This document shows, one piece after another, positions 19,201 to 27,831 of a stretch of DNA of 64,000 nt. Source of the DNA: Tianweitania sp. UT-5YL-CI-8 (GTDB taxonomy: Bacteria; Pseudomonadota; Alphaproteobacteria; Rhizobiales; Rhizobiaceae). The notes below the pieces were generated by a model. It did no database searches. It was not told the origin of the DNA and was given only the letters and a program-made list of their open reading frames with translations. Numbering within the stretch: position 1 is the first letter of the stretch; each line of letters begins with the position of its first letter. The translations under genes and the position numbers were made by a program. The stretch lies in the NCBI RefSeq assembly GCF_030010215.1, contig NZ_JASCRR010000011.1, forward strand, positions 62,001 through 126,000. The letters are read 5' to 3'.

Positions 19201-19678
19201 CCGTCGCATGCGCATTGGTCGAGGATTCGGCGGTGTGGTCGTCGCCCATCAGCGCCAAAACGCCGCCATGCTTGGAGGAGCCGGCAAGGTTGGCGTGGCG
19301 GAACACGTCGCCGGAGCGGTCGACGCCGGGTCCCTTGCCGTACCAGACGGAGAAGACGCCGTCATGCGTGCCCTCGCCCAGAAGCTCGGTCTGCTGTGAG
19401 CCCCAGCAGGCGGTGGCGGCAAGCTCCTCGTTGAGGCCGGGCTGGAACACGATGCCGGAGGATTCGAGCTGGCTTTTCGCTTTCCACAGTTGGAGATCGA
19501 GACCGCCGAGCGGCGATCCGCGATAGCCGGAGACGAAACCCGCCGTGTTCAGGCCGGCCAGGCGGTCGCGCTCGCGCTGCATCAGCATCATGCGGATGAC
19601 GGCCTGCGAACCGGACAAGAAGATGCGCTCCCTGGAGAGGTCGAACTTGTCTCCGAGCGCAACATCGTGAAGCGTCAT
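16202..19678 (-). CDS. Indolepyruvate ferredoxin oxidoreductase, fused alpha-beta type
   Basis: 1158 residues, predicted to convert aryl pyruvates (indolepyruvate, phenylpyruvate) to acyl-CoA plus CO2 using thiamine diphosphate. The N-terminal part has SGYRGSPLGGLDLQLW. The TPP-binding region is around CSGCPHNMSTKVPEGS and GGIGCHFMALWMDR. A cysteine-rich Fe-S region follows: CEGCGDCGVKSNC and CNKDFSCLEGFCP. The C-terminal gamma-type domain contains GVGGTGVVTVGAILGMAAH. This single-chain arrangement is typical of alpha- and betaproteobacteria, where it acts in aromatic amino acid breakdown. It is separated from the ABC/ligase operon by three genes; a shared aryl-acid pathway is possible but not shown. 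Confidence 0.93.
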   Translation of the reverse strand: MTLHDVALGDKFDLSRERIFLSGSQAVIRMMLMQRERDRLAGLNTAGFVSGYRGSPLGGLDLQLWKAKSQLESSGIVFQPGLNEELAATACWGSQQTELLGEGTHDGVFSVWYGKGPGVDRSGDVFRHANLAGSSKHGGVLALMGDDHTAESSTNAHATEFLFVDTMIPILNPAGVQELIDYGLYGFALSRFAGTWAAIKCVKDNIESTASVDASLNGLNILLPEFDMPPGGLNIRHELDQLGQEARLHEYKRAAASAFIRVNGLNRIVYSGGQGAKIGIITVGKSFLDVRQALDDLGIDEAHANRIGLRLFKVGCPWPLDFEHIREFAQGLEMIVVVEEKRSLIETQVREMLYGTAIQPKVVGKKNERGEWLFPAKGALDPNDIAIAIGERVLSVIGASEEISARVSRLRQYQAMLADTTDIATRTPFFCSGCPHNMSTKVPEGSIAGGGIGCHFMALWMDRGTIGFTAMGGEGAQWIGQAPFSKREHIFQNLGDGTYNHSGVLALRFALSARVNMTYKILYNDAVAMTGGQPHEGGLTVDMIAQQVRAEGVERIAVVTDEPGKYAGVARFPDGVTISPREDLDVVQRELREVKGVSVLLYDQTCAAEKRRRRKRGTLPDPDKRVFINELVCEGCGDCGVKSNCVSIQPSETEFGRKRRIDQSSCNKDFSCLEGFCPSFVTVHGGKLRKGKGMAGADDPLAGVPAPKPFALGTEGWAGVINGVGGTGVVTVGAILGMAAHLEGKGCGMIDMAGLAQKGGSVFTHVRIAQSSDDINAIRVSAGKADLVLGCDLVVSGAKKVLASVREGHTVFVANTSEIMPGDFTRSADFSLPTERLKKAIRQAAGEEQAHFFDATRTASALFGTSLGANMFMLGFAFQYGAVPLRAEALEKAIELNGEAVAMNVLAFRWGRRAAHEPETVRALVARSGPTAPTAALSATLHEIVERRAEFLAAYQNEAYARRYRDRVDAVRSAEERAAPGSTVVAEAAARGLFKLMAVKDEYEVARLYTDGSFKRALAEQFEGYDRLEFHLAPPILGRKDSDGKPRKSRFGSGMMTGFRLLASLKGLRGTALDPFGYMAERRMERKLLRRYEADLDLIAGALTPDRIETAAALASLPQLIRGYGHVKHRNSEAADQERERLLARFHDAKPSALAAAE

Positions 19679-19880
19679 CCTGCCGTTCCTGTGTGAGGCG
19701 TCCTATGATTCGGAACGCTCGACGTGGGTTAGCAGCAACAGTGTTTCCGTCCATCGCCGCAAGGTCAAACAAAATTGCTGCTCCACGGAAAAGAGCATCG
19801 AAGACAAGCTCTTGCGGCTTTCCACGCACGAAAAGACTTTTTGACGATTCCGTCGAAACATCTTTGTTGCGCCGGATAAG

Positions 19881-20405
19881 CTACTGCGTTGGACAGGTCA
19901 CCCCGCGTCCGCCCGGAACCCTGCCGTCGGGATGGCCCGCGACATCGGGATTGGGCGTGTAGAACGGCCCGACCACCAATGGTCGGTCAGGCAGCACCGA
20001 CTGGTCTTCGGAGGACTTCAGCGTCGTCTCGATCCGCTGAAGGACCTCTCCCCCAGCATCTTCTATGGCGATAGAAATCCTGTAGGGCCGGTCTTTCACA
20101 ACGCACTCGACGGGCGGGCTTTCGAGCACCAGCTTTTCGCTGCGCGGCCAGATCGTCCGGCTGGTCTCGATATCGTCGCCGCCGGCCGGATTCTCGAAGC
20201 GGACGACCGCCTTCTGGCCGGACCCTACAGGCCGCATCGGGCGCAGCGTGACGAGGTAATGCGCAGTCGCCAGGCGATAGTTGAACACGAACATCCGCCC
20301 TGAAACCTCGAAATATTCGCCGTCCGCCCCCTGCTCGCGGCAGGCCGACAGCGCAAAAACGGCGCAGAACGCAAAAGCAGCGAGGCTGAACCTGCCCTCA
20401 GCCAT
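19881..20405 (-). CDS. Putative lipoprotein of unknown function
   Basis: 174 residues with a lipoprotein signal: MAEGRFSLAAFAFCAVFALSAC, the lipobox being LSAC. The mature part is predicted mostly beta (FEVSGRMFVFNYRLATAHYLVTLRPMRP) and ends in a Pro/Gly-rich stretch with PNPDVAGHPDGRVPGGRG. I do not recognise a family. ATG 20405 is preferred over one three codons earlier because GGAGG lies about nine bases upstream. It overlaps the end of the CGNR gene by eight bases, so the two are probably coupled. The export signal suggests an envelope or periplasmic role. Confidence 0.75.
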   Translation of the reverse strand: MAEGRFSLAAFAFCAVFALSACREQGADGEYFEVSGRMFVFNYRLATAHYLVTLRPMRPVGSGQKAVVRFENPAGGDDIETSRTIWPRSEKLVLESPPVECVVKDRPYRISIAIEDAGGEVLQRIETTLKSSEDQSVLPDRPLVVGPFYTPNPDVAGHPDGRVPGGRGVTCPTQ

Positions 20406-20988
20406 GATCGGCATCCTCCCGCGCCCTATGCCGGCGATAGTGTCGCCGCGCCTTGCTGCGGTTGCCGCACACGGTCATGTCGCACCAGAGCCGGCTGCCG
20501 TTGCGGCTGCGGTCGACGAACAGCCAGCGGCAATTGGCGCAGATCTTGAGTTTCGGCAGCATCTCTTCGCGCAGCAGGGACAGCGCCGAGATGGCCAACG
20601 CCGCCTCGAAAGCAATCGCGCCAGGCGACGGCGCGCCGATCCGTTCTCCCGAGTTTGACAGCGCCTCGGAACAACATCTGAGCACGGACGCGGTCCTGTC
20701 GGCTGCGAAGCCACCCTGCCCGACTGCATCGCGAAACAGCCTGTCCGTGGCCTCGCGCAGCGCAATCACAAGCGGTGCGATGCGCTGCGCATCGGACGCG
20801 TCAAGCATCCTGCCGCGCAACTCCTCGGCGCGAACGATACTGGCAGCATCGGCAAACCGGCCGATCTCGGACACGTCTGAAAATCGGTCGAAGCCACGTT
20901 CGGCATCGCCGCGCAGCACGACGGTGTTGGCGACATCAAGCGCCAGCACGCCGCCGGAAAATCGATGTGCGTTCCATTCGATGGCCAT
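20398..20988 (-). CDS. CGNR zinc finger / ABATE domain regulator
   Basis: 196 residues. The N-terminal ABATE-type part begins with GGVLALDVANTVVLRGD. The C-terminal treble-clef zinc finger is CANCRWLFVDRSRNGSRLWC followed by CGNRSKARRHYRRHR, containing the name-giving CGNR motif and a basic DNA-binding tail. Members are thought to be stress-linked transcription factors. The start codon lies 65 bases from a divergent permease gene, with an inverted repeat in between (20999-21024), a common layout for autoregulation. The ATG has no evident Shine-Dalgarno sequence. Confidence 0.85.
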   Translation of the reverse strand: MAIEWNAHRFSGGVLALDVANTVVLRGDAERGFDRFSDVSEIGRFADAASIVRAEELRGRMLDASDAQRIAPLVIALREATDRLFRDAVGQGGFAADRTASVLRCCSEALSNSGERIGAPSPGAIAFEAALAISALSLLREEMLPKLKICANCRWLFVDRSRNGSRLWCDMTVCGNRSKARRHYRRHRAREDADHG

Positions 20989-20998
20989 AGCAAAATCT

Positions 20999-21024
20999 AA
21001 CCTGTAAAATTGCTTTTACAAGTT
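20999..21024. promoter_or_regulatory. Dyad operator between CGNR gene and LivH-like permease
   Basis: Inverted repeat AACCTGTAAAA / TTTTACAAGTT around TTGC. The arms are 11 bases with one mismatch and the inner seven (TGTAAAA/TTTTACA) are perfect. It lies in the 65-base divergent intergenic region, close to both starts. A binding site for the CGNR protein is the simplest reading. Confidence 0.65.
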
Positions 21025-21053
21025 ATATTGTCGTTTAAAATCCGAAGGCCTCA

Positions 21054-21959
21054 ATGCTCTATTTCGTGCAGCAGCTCCTCAACGGCGCCCATTCCGCAGC
21101 CCTTTATGCGCTGCTCGCCTTCGGCTACGCGTTGGGCAATGGCGTCCTGCACCGCGCCAACCTGGCGCATGGTGCGCTGTTCGCCTTTGCCGGGCAAACG
21201 GCGATCCTGGCCTCGGTCTTTGCCTGGAACGTGCTGTGGCTCGCGCTGCCCGCCACCGTCGCCGTCTCCATCCTGACCGGCCTGCTCTATGCCTGTGCCG
21301 TGGCCGTCATCGTCTCGCGCATGGTATTGTCCCCGCTCGCGGAGCGCTCGCCGAATGCCATCGTGGTCGCCACGCTGGCGGTCGCCATCGTTCTGTCGGA
21401 AGCAGGCCGCATCGCCGCCGACACGCGCGATTTCTGGCTGCCGCCAATGCTGGCGACACCGGTCGTCATCGCAACGGACGGACGGTATGAAGCGACGCTG
21501 ACTGTTATCCAGCTCATCAACTGCGCGGCTGCCGTGTTTTTTATCGGCGCGGGTGCCCTGCTCGTGAAGCGGCATGCCTTCGGCCGCCTGTGGCGCGCTG
21601 TGGCCGACGATCCCAAAGCAGCAGACCTGTGCGGCGTGGACACTCGTTCCGTGTTTCACCGGAGCATGCTCCTTGCAGGCCTTTACGCGGCGGCCTCCGG
21701 CATCATGGCAGCGCTTTACTATGGCAATCTCGGCTTCGGCGCCGGCCTGATCTACGGGCTGAAGATCCTGTTCGTCTCAGCACTCGGGTGGCGCGGCAAC
21801 CCGCTCAACGCAGCCGGCGGCGCGGCCCTGTTCGGTTTCGCCGAGTCGCTCTGGACCGGCTATTTCCCCATTGAATGGCGCGACGCATGGATGCTGGGGC
21901 TGCTGATCGTCACCCTTGTACTCACCAAGAGCACGAGCGGCACAAAAGCGACAATCTAA
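21054..21959 (+). CDS. Orphan LivH-family ABC transporter permease
   Basis: 301 residues. The N-terminus LNGAHSAALYALLAFGYALGNGVLHRANLAHGALFAFAG is the LivH pattern (gene duplication and Asn-Ala-His loop). The middle loop GRLWRAVADDPKAADLCGVDTRSVF is the cytoplasmic coupling segment, and LKILFVSALGWRGNPLNAAGGAALFG is the late motif. There is no ATPase, LivM or binding protein beside it, so it must borrow partners or be a remnant used differently. The frame is complete and not degraded. It is transcribed away from the CGNR regulator across a dyad. Confidence 0.83.
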   Translation: MLYFVQQLLNGAHSAALYALLAFGYALGNGVLHRANLAHGALFAFAGQTAILASVFAWNVLWLALPATVAVSILTGLLYACAVAVIVSRMVLSPLAERSPNAIVVATLAVAIVLSEAGRIAADTRDFWLPPMLATPVVIATDGRYEATLTVIQLINCAAAVFFIGAGALLVKRHAFGRLWRAVADDPKAADLCGVDTRSVFHRSMLLAGLYAAASGIMAALYYGNLGFGAGLIYGLKILFVSALGWRGNPLNAAGGAALFGFAESLWTGYFPIEWRDAWMLGLLIVTLVLTKSTSGTKATI

Positions 21960-22059
21960 GGCTTTCTGCCCGCCTTGAACTTTGGTTGAATCCAAACGCG
22001 CCACGCCTTGCTCTACAGGGCGAAATCCAGTTCGCGCGGGTTTCCTGAGGACTGTTCTG

Positions 22060-22088
22060 TTGACGCAACCGGCTTGGTCGGGTCATAC
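22060..22088 (+). promoter_or_regulatory. Predicted sigma-70 promoter of the TRAP permease genes
   Basis: TTGACG (22060-22065), a 17-base spacer and TCATAC (22083-22088), 67 bases before the DctQ-type start. Spacing is ideal and the -35 matches five of six positions; the -10 is weaker. Confidence 0.5.
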
Positions 22089-22154
22089 CGATGCAGGGTG
22101 GAGCGATAGAAAAAGTCAGGGAACGGCGCTTCGCCAACACCAGGGAGGAAATGC

Positions 22155-22739
22155 ATGGCAGGGCTTCTCGCTCTATCCAGACTCATTGACCGGATCAATG
22201 AATTCATCGGCAAGGCGGTGGCGTGGTGTATCCTTGCCGCGATCCTTGTCAGCTCCATCAATGCTGTCATCCGCAAGGCGTTCAACATGTCGTCGAACAC
22301 CTGGCTCGAACTGCAGTGGTACCTGTTCGGCGCCGCCTTCATGCTGGCTGCCGCCTACACGCTCAAGCAGAGCGAACACATCCGCATCGACATCATCTAC
22401 GGAATGTGGTCCCGCCGGACCCAGCATTGGATCGACCTGTTTGGGCACGTCTTCTTCCTGATGCCCTTCGTCGTGCTGATGGTAATCTACTTCATTCCCT
22501 ACGTCAGCATGTCCTTCCACAGTGGCGAGATGTCCAACAACTCGGGTGGGCTGATCATCTGGCCGGCGAAAGCCATCCTTCTCGCGGGCTTCTTCCTGCT
22601 CGCCCTCCAGGGCGTTTCCGAGATCATTAAGAAGATCGCCATCCTCGGCGGCTTCATGGACGATCCCACCCCATTCCTCTCGGCGCATGAGCAGGCCGAA
22701 CTCGAAGCAAAAGCCCTGGCCGAGGAACTGCGCTCATGA
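22155..22739 (+). CDS. TRAP transporter small permease (DctQ family)
   Basis: 194 residues with four membrane segments: VAWCILAAILVSSINAVIRK, FGAAFMLAAAYTLKQSEHIRIDI, FFLMPFVVLMVIYFIPYV and AKAILLAGFFLLALQGVSEIIKKI. The W-E-LQWYLFG and AAYTLKQSEHIRID blocks are DctQ hallmarks. AGGGAGGAAATGC gives an excellent ribosome-binding site. The stop overlaps the large permease start by four bases. It acts with the DctM protein and the periplasmic receptor encoded convergently at 24666-25772. The receptor family suggests a carboxylate or similar anion; no specific substrate is visible. Confidence 0.93.
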   Translation: MAGLLALSRLIDRINEFIGKAVAWCILAAILVSSINAVIRKAFNMSSNTWLELQWYLFGAAFMLAAAYTLKQSEHIRIDIIYGMWSRRTQHWIDLFGHVFFLMPFVVLMVIYFIPYVSMSFHSGEMSNNSGGLIIWPAKAILLAGFFLLALQGVSEIIKKIAILGGFMDDPTPFLSAHEQAELEAKALAEELRS

Positions 22740-24580
22740 TCGAGTTCATCGCGCAGAACATGGCGCCAATCATGTTCGTCTCGCTCATCATCTTCATGCT
22801 CATCGGCTACCCGGTCGCCTTTTCGCTGGCGGCCAACGGTTTGATGTTCTTTGTCATCGGCGTGGCCCTTTCGCCCTACTCGGGTGGATCGATCAACCTG
22901 TCCTGGCCCCTGCTTCTCGCCCTGCCGGACAATTTCTACGGCAGTCGCGTGATGTCGAACGACACGTTGCTGGCCATCCCGTTCTTCACCTTCATGGGCA
23001 TCGTGCTGGAACGTTCCGGCATGGCCGAGGACCTGCTCGACACCATCGGCCAGCTGTTCGGGCCGATTCGTGGCGGCCTCGCCTACGCCGTCATCTTCGT
23101 CGGTGCGCTGCTCGCGGCGACGACTGGCGTGGTGGCCGCATCGGTCATCGCCATGGGCCTGATTTCGCTGCCGATCATGCTGCGCTACGGCTACGACAGA
23201 CGCGTGGCCTCCGGCGTCATCGCCGCATCGGGAACGCTGGCGCAGATCATTCCGCCCTCGCTGGTGCTAATCGTGCTTGCCGACCAGCTCGGCCGCTCGG
23301 TCGGCGACATGTATGCCGGCGCGCTCATTCCGGGACTGGTCCTGACCGGTCTTTACATGTCGTACATCCTGGTGATGTCGTTCTGGAAGCGCGGCTCAAT
23401 GCCGGCATTGCCGCTGGAGGCGCGCACGCTCGGCCATGGCGTGACATCGCTTATCGTGGCGGTGCTCGCCGCGGTCGGCATCGCCTATGCGGCGCATGTC
23501 TATCTGACCCCGACCTATGGCGCCAACGCCGACATCCTCGGCGCAACCGTCGGCACCATCGTGATCTACGTCGTCGCCATCGCGGACAGGGCGTTCCGCC
23601 TCAACGCGATGTCCAGGCTGGCCCAGCAGGTGATCATCGTCCTGATCCCGCCGCTCGCCCTGATCTTCCTCGTGCTCGGCACCATCTTCCTCGGAATTGC
23701 CACGCCGACCGAAGGAGGCGCAATGGGCGCCGTTGGCGCGCTCATCATGGCTGCGGCCAAGGGGCGCCTGTCGATGGACGTCATCCGCCAGGCACTGGCC
23801 TCGACGACGCGCCTGTCGTCGTTCGTGCTCTTTATCCTGATCGGAGCGCGAGTCTTTTCGCTGACCTTCTATGGCGTCAACGGGCACCTCTGGGTCGAGC
23901 ACCTGCTCGTGTCGCTGCCCGGAGGCGAAACCGGCTTCCTGATCGCCGTCAACATTCTTGTCTTCCTCCTGGCGTTCTTCCTCGACTTCTTCGAACTCGC
24001 CTTCATCATCGTGCCGCTGCTGGCGCCCGCCGCCGACAAGCTCGGCATCGACCTGATCTGGTTCGGCGTTCTGCTCGGGATCAACATGCAGACGAGCTTC
24101 ATGCACCCACCGTTTGGCTTCGCGCTGTTCTACCTGCGGTCCGTCGCAGCCAAGATTCCGTATCTCGACAGGGTCACCGGCAAGCGGATGGAACCCGTCA
24201 CGACTGGGCAGATCTATTGGGGCGCCGTCCCCTTCGTCTGCATCCAGATCGTCATGGTCGGCCTTGTCATCGCCTTCCCGCAGATGGTCATGCACTACAA
24301 GGGCCCAGCTGTTAATCCAGGCGACTTCAACATCGTCCTGCCGCCCATGCCCGGCGAACAGCCGGGACTGGGGCTGCCGCCTTCGGGAGAAGCCGCGCCA
24401 AGCACGCCGCCAGCCGGCGGGGACCTGTCGTCGCCGCCAAGCTTCGGTGCGCCTCCGGCAGCGCAGCCGGCTCCGCCACCAGCAACGGATTTGTCACAAC
24501 CGCCGAGCTTCGGCGGACCAGCACCGGCGCCACCCGCACCTGCGGCCCCGGATCTGAACGCGCCGCCCAGCTTCAACTGA
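22736..24580 (+). CDS. TRAP transporter large permease (DctM family) with Pro-rich tail
   Basis: 614 residues. DctM features: IGYPVAFSLAANGLMFFVIG at the N-terminus, LLAIPFFTFMGIVLERSGMAEDLL, GVVAASVIAMGLISLPIM, and ASGTLAQIIPPSLVLIVLADQLG. The late block FLDFFELAFIIVPLLAP carries the conserved substrate-site region. This is the ~600-residue subgroup with a longer central loop. From about residue 525 a Pro/Ala-rich tail follows, with PPSF repeated three times (DLSSPPSFG, DLSQPPSFGG, DLNAPPSFN); it is probably cytoplasmic or periplasmic linker material. The start overlaps dctQ (ATGA). Confidence 0.93.
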   Translation: MIEFIAQNMAPIMFVSLIIFMLIGYPVAFSLAANGLMFFVIGVALSPYSGGSINLSWPLLLALPDNFYGSRVMSNDTLLAIPFFTFMGIVLERSGMAEDLLDTIGQLFGPIRGGLAYAVIFVGALLAATTGVVAASVIAMGLISLPIMLRYGYDRRVASGVIAASGTLAQIIPPSLVLIVLADQLGRSVGDMYAGALIPGLVLTGLYMSYILVMSFWKRGSMPALPLEARTLGHGVTSLIVAVLAAVGIAYAAHVYLTPTYGANADILGATVGTIVIYVVAIADRAFRLNAMSRLAQQVIIVLIPPLALIFLVLGTIFLGIATPTEGGAMGAVGALIMAAAKGRLSMDVIRQALASTTRLSSFVLFILIGARVFSLTFYGVNGHLWVEHLLVSLPGGETGFLIAVNILVFLLAFFLDFFELAFIIVPLLAPAADKLGIDLIWFGVLLGINMQTSFMHPPFGFALFYLRSVAAKIPYLDRVTGKRMEPVTTGQIYWGAVPFVCIQIVMVGLVIAFPQMVMHYKGPAVNPGDFNIVLPPMPGEQPGLGLPPSGEAAPSTPPAGGDLSSPPSFGAPPAAQPAPPPATDLSQPPSFGGPAPAPPAPAAPDLNAPPSFN

Positions 24581-24590
24581 TCCGCAGCAC

Positions 24591-24641
24591 GAGACAAAGA
24601 AAACCCCGGGATGGCTGGCCATCCCGGGGTTTCTTTGTCTC
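24591..24641. terminator. Bidirectional terminator between convergent TRAP genes
   Basis: Long hairpin: GAGACAAAGAAA plus CCCCGGGATGGC face their complement, with a single bulged A and almost no loop. It lies between the DctM stop (24580) and the DctP stop (24666), so it can serve both convergent genes. T-rich segments occur within both arms. Confidence 0.85.
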
Positions 24642-24665
24642 GCCTGGAGCCGATGCGGCGCGAGC

Positions 24666-26067
<1,402 letters not shown>

Positions 26068-26841
26068 ATGCACCAGCCGCTTGTCGCCGTCTCCACCGAT
26101 GTCCGCCAGTTCGACAACTACACCTGGCATGCGGCGCCCCAGCAATATCTCGAAGCGGCGATTGCGGGCGCCGGCGTCTTTCCGGTTCTGGTCCCCTCCT
26201 TCGGCGACCGGCTCGATCTCGACATGCTGCTCGACCGGGTCGATGGCGTGATGATGACCGGCTCGAAATCCAATGTCGATCCGCGCCTGTATGGGGCCGA
26301 AGCGACTGAAGCCAACGGCCCCTACGATCATGCCCGCGATTCCACCACCTTGCCGCTGATTCGCCGCGCGGTGGAGCGCGGCGTGCCGCTGCTCGCTATC
26401 TGCCGTGGCATCCAGGAGATGAATGTCGCGCTCGGCGGCACGCTCGCCAGCGAAATCCAGGAGCGCGAGGGAATCATGGACCACCGTGCGCCCGTCAGCG
26501 ACAACCAGGACGAACGCTTCGCCATCCGCCAGCCGGTCAGGATCAAGGAAGGCAGTTGCCTCGCCGCAGTGTTCGGCGCCGGCGACATCCAGGTGAATTC
26601 GGTGCACCGGCAGGCCGTCGACCGGCTCGGCCAGACGCTGCAGGTCGAGGCCGTCGCCGAGGACGGGACGGTCGAGGCCGTGTCGGTCAGGGATTCGCGT
26701 GCCTTCGCCGTCGGCGTGCAGTGGCACCCGGAATATTGGGTGAACTCGGACAGCGCCTCGCAGAAAATCTTCCGCGCCTTCGGCGAGGCGGTCCGCCTGC
26801 ATGCGCTGGCGCGCGGCGCAACCCGAGCCGCAGCGGAGTAG
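26068..26841 (+). CDS. Gamma-glutamyl-gamma-aminobutyrate hydrolase family protein (peptidase C26)
   Basis: Class I glutamine-amidotransferase-fold hydrolase of 257 residues. The nucleophile elbow is PLLAICRGIQEMNVALGG with Cys in the CRG motif. The His-Glu partners are in VGVQWHPEYW. GVMMTGSKSNVDPRLYG is the PuuD/C26 pattern near the oxyanion site. Characterised members cleave gamma-glutamyl-GABA to GABA and glutamate in putrescine breakdown. ATG 26068 was chosen; a TTG ten codons upstream is a weaker alternative. A glutamine-synthetase-like ligase at 30683-32071 could supply a gamma-glutamyl substrate, which fits an inferred gamma-glutamylation route. Confidence 0.88.
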   Translation: MHQPLVAVSTDVRQFDNYTWHAAPQQYLEAAIAGAGVFPVLVPSFGDRLDLDMLLDRVDGVMMTGSKSNVDPRLYGAEATEANGPYDHARDSTTLPLIRRAVERGVPLLAICRGIQEMNVALGGTLASEIQEREGIMDHRAPVSDNQDERFAIRQPVRIKEGSCLAAVFGAGDIQVNSVHRQAVDRLGQTLQVEAVAEDGTVEAVSVRDSRAFAVGVQWHPEYWVNSDSASQKIFRAFGEAVRLHALARGATRAAAE

Positions 26842-26847
26842 GCGCGG

Positions 26848-27831
26848 CTAACGCCCAGCAGCTTTCACATCAGCCGTTTCAGGCACGGCGGTCAGCGGCC
26901 GGCCGTCGTCGAACCAAGCAAAGATGTTGTCGGCCACGAGATCGGCCATGGCGTTGCGCGTCATGATGCTTGCCGACGCCACATGCGGCAGAAGCGTTGC
27001 GTTGGGCGCGTCGAGCAGGCCTTGCGGCACGTTCGGCTCGTCGGCGAAGACGTCGAGGCCGGCGGCCAAAATGGTGCCGTCCGAGAGTGCGGCGATCAGC
27101 GCGTCTTCGTCGACCGTGCTGCCGCGCCCGACATTGACGAAGATGCCGTGCGATCCCAGAGCCTTCAGGATATCGGCATTCACCGCCTTTTCGGTCGACG
27201 CAGTCCCGGGAACGACGGAGACGAGAATATCGACCGCCTCCGCAAGACCCTTCAGTGTCGGATGGTAGTCATAGCCGACATCCGGAACCTGCCTACGGTT
27301 GTGATAGGCCACCGACAGGCCGCAGGCTTCAAGCCGACGGGCGACGGCAAGGCCGATGCGGCCCATGCCGAAAATACCAGCCTTGCGGCCGCGCAGGCTG
27401 CCCGGCGTCAGGCGATAGGCGCCCTCGCGCGCCCATCGGCCTTCGCGCAGCCAGTTTTCGGCCTTGTGGAACTCACGCGCCGTTGCGATGACGAGACCGA
27501 GGGCGACATCGGCCACCTCCTCGGTCAGAACGTCGGGCGTATTCGTGACCATGATGCCGTTCTTGCCGGCATATGCTGCGTCGACGCCGTCATAGCCGAC
27601 ACCGAAATTGGCGACAATCTCGAGATTGGGCAGCGCGGCCATGAACTCGGCGGTGATGCGGCCGGTGCCGGCGCCTGAAACCGCAACGCCTCGCACCTTT
27701 TGCGCGATGTCGGCCGTTACCAGCGCAGGGTCCGCGGTCTCCATCTGGACGATCTGGAAACCGGCCTGCAAACGCTCAAAGACACGGGGATGCGGACGGC
27801 CTGGAATGAGGATGAAAGGTCTGTCGGTCAT
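26848..27831 (-). CDS. NAD(P)-dependent D-2-hydroxyacid dehydrogenase
   Basis: 327 residues, reducing a 2-oxo acid such as glyoxylate or hydroxypyruvate (substrate inferred from the family). The cofactor loop is GIFGMGRIGLAVARRLEACG, with YHNRR after beta-2 suggesting NADPH preference. The catalytic Arg lies in NVGRGSTVDEDALIAAL, the Glu in VFADEPNVPQ, and the His in LLPHVASAS. An unusual point is that the conserved GxGxxG is GMGRIG. The gene overlaps the LacI regulator stop by four bases (ATGA), so the two form a unit and the regulator probably controls this gene. Confidence 0.9.
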   Translation of the reverse strand: MTDRPFILIPGRPHPRVFERLQAGFQIVQMETADPALVTADIAQKVRGVAVSGAGTGRITAEFMAALPNLEIVANFGVGYDGVDAAYAGKNGIMVTNTPDVLTEEVADVALGLVIATAREFHKAENWLREGRWAREGAYRLTPGSLRGRKAGIFGMGRIGLAVARRLEACGLSVAYHNRRQVPDVGYDYHPTLKGLAEAVDILVSVVPGTASTEKAVNADILKALGSHGIFVNVGRGSTVDEDALIAALSDGTILAAGLDVFADEPNVPQGLLDAPNATLLPHVASASIMTRNAMADLVADNIFAWFDDGRPLTAVPETADVKAAGR

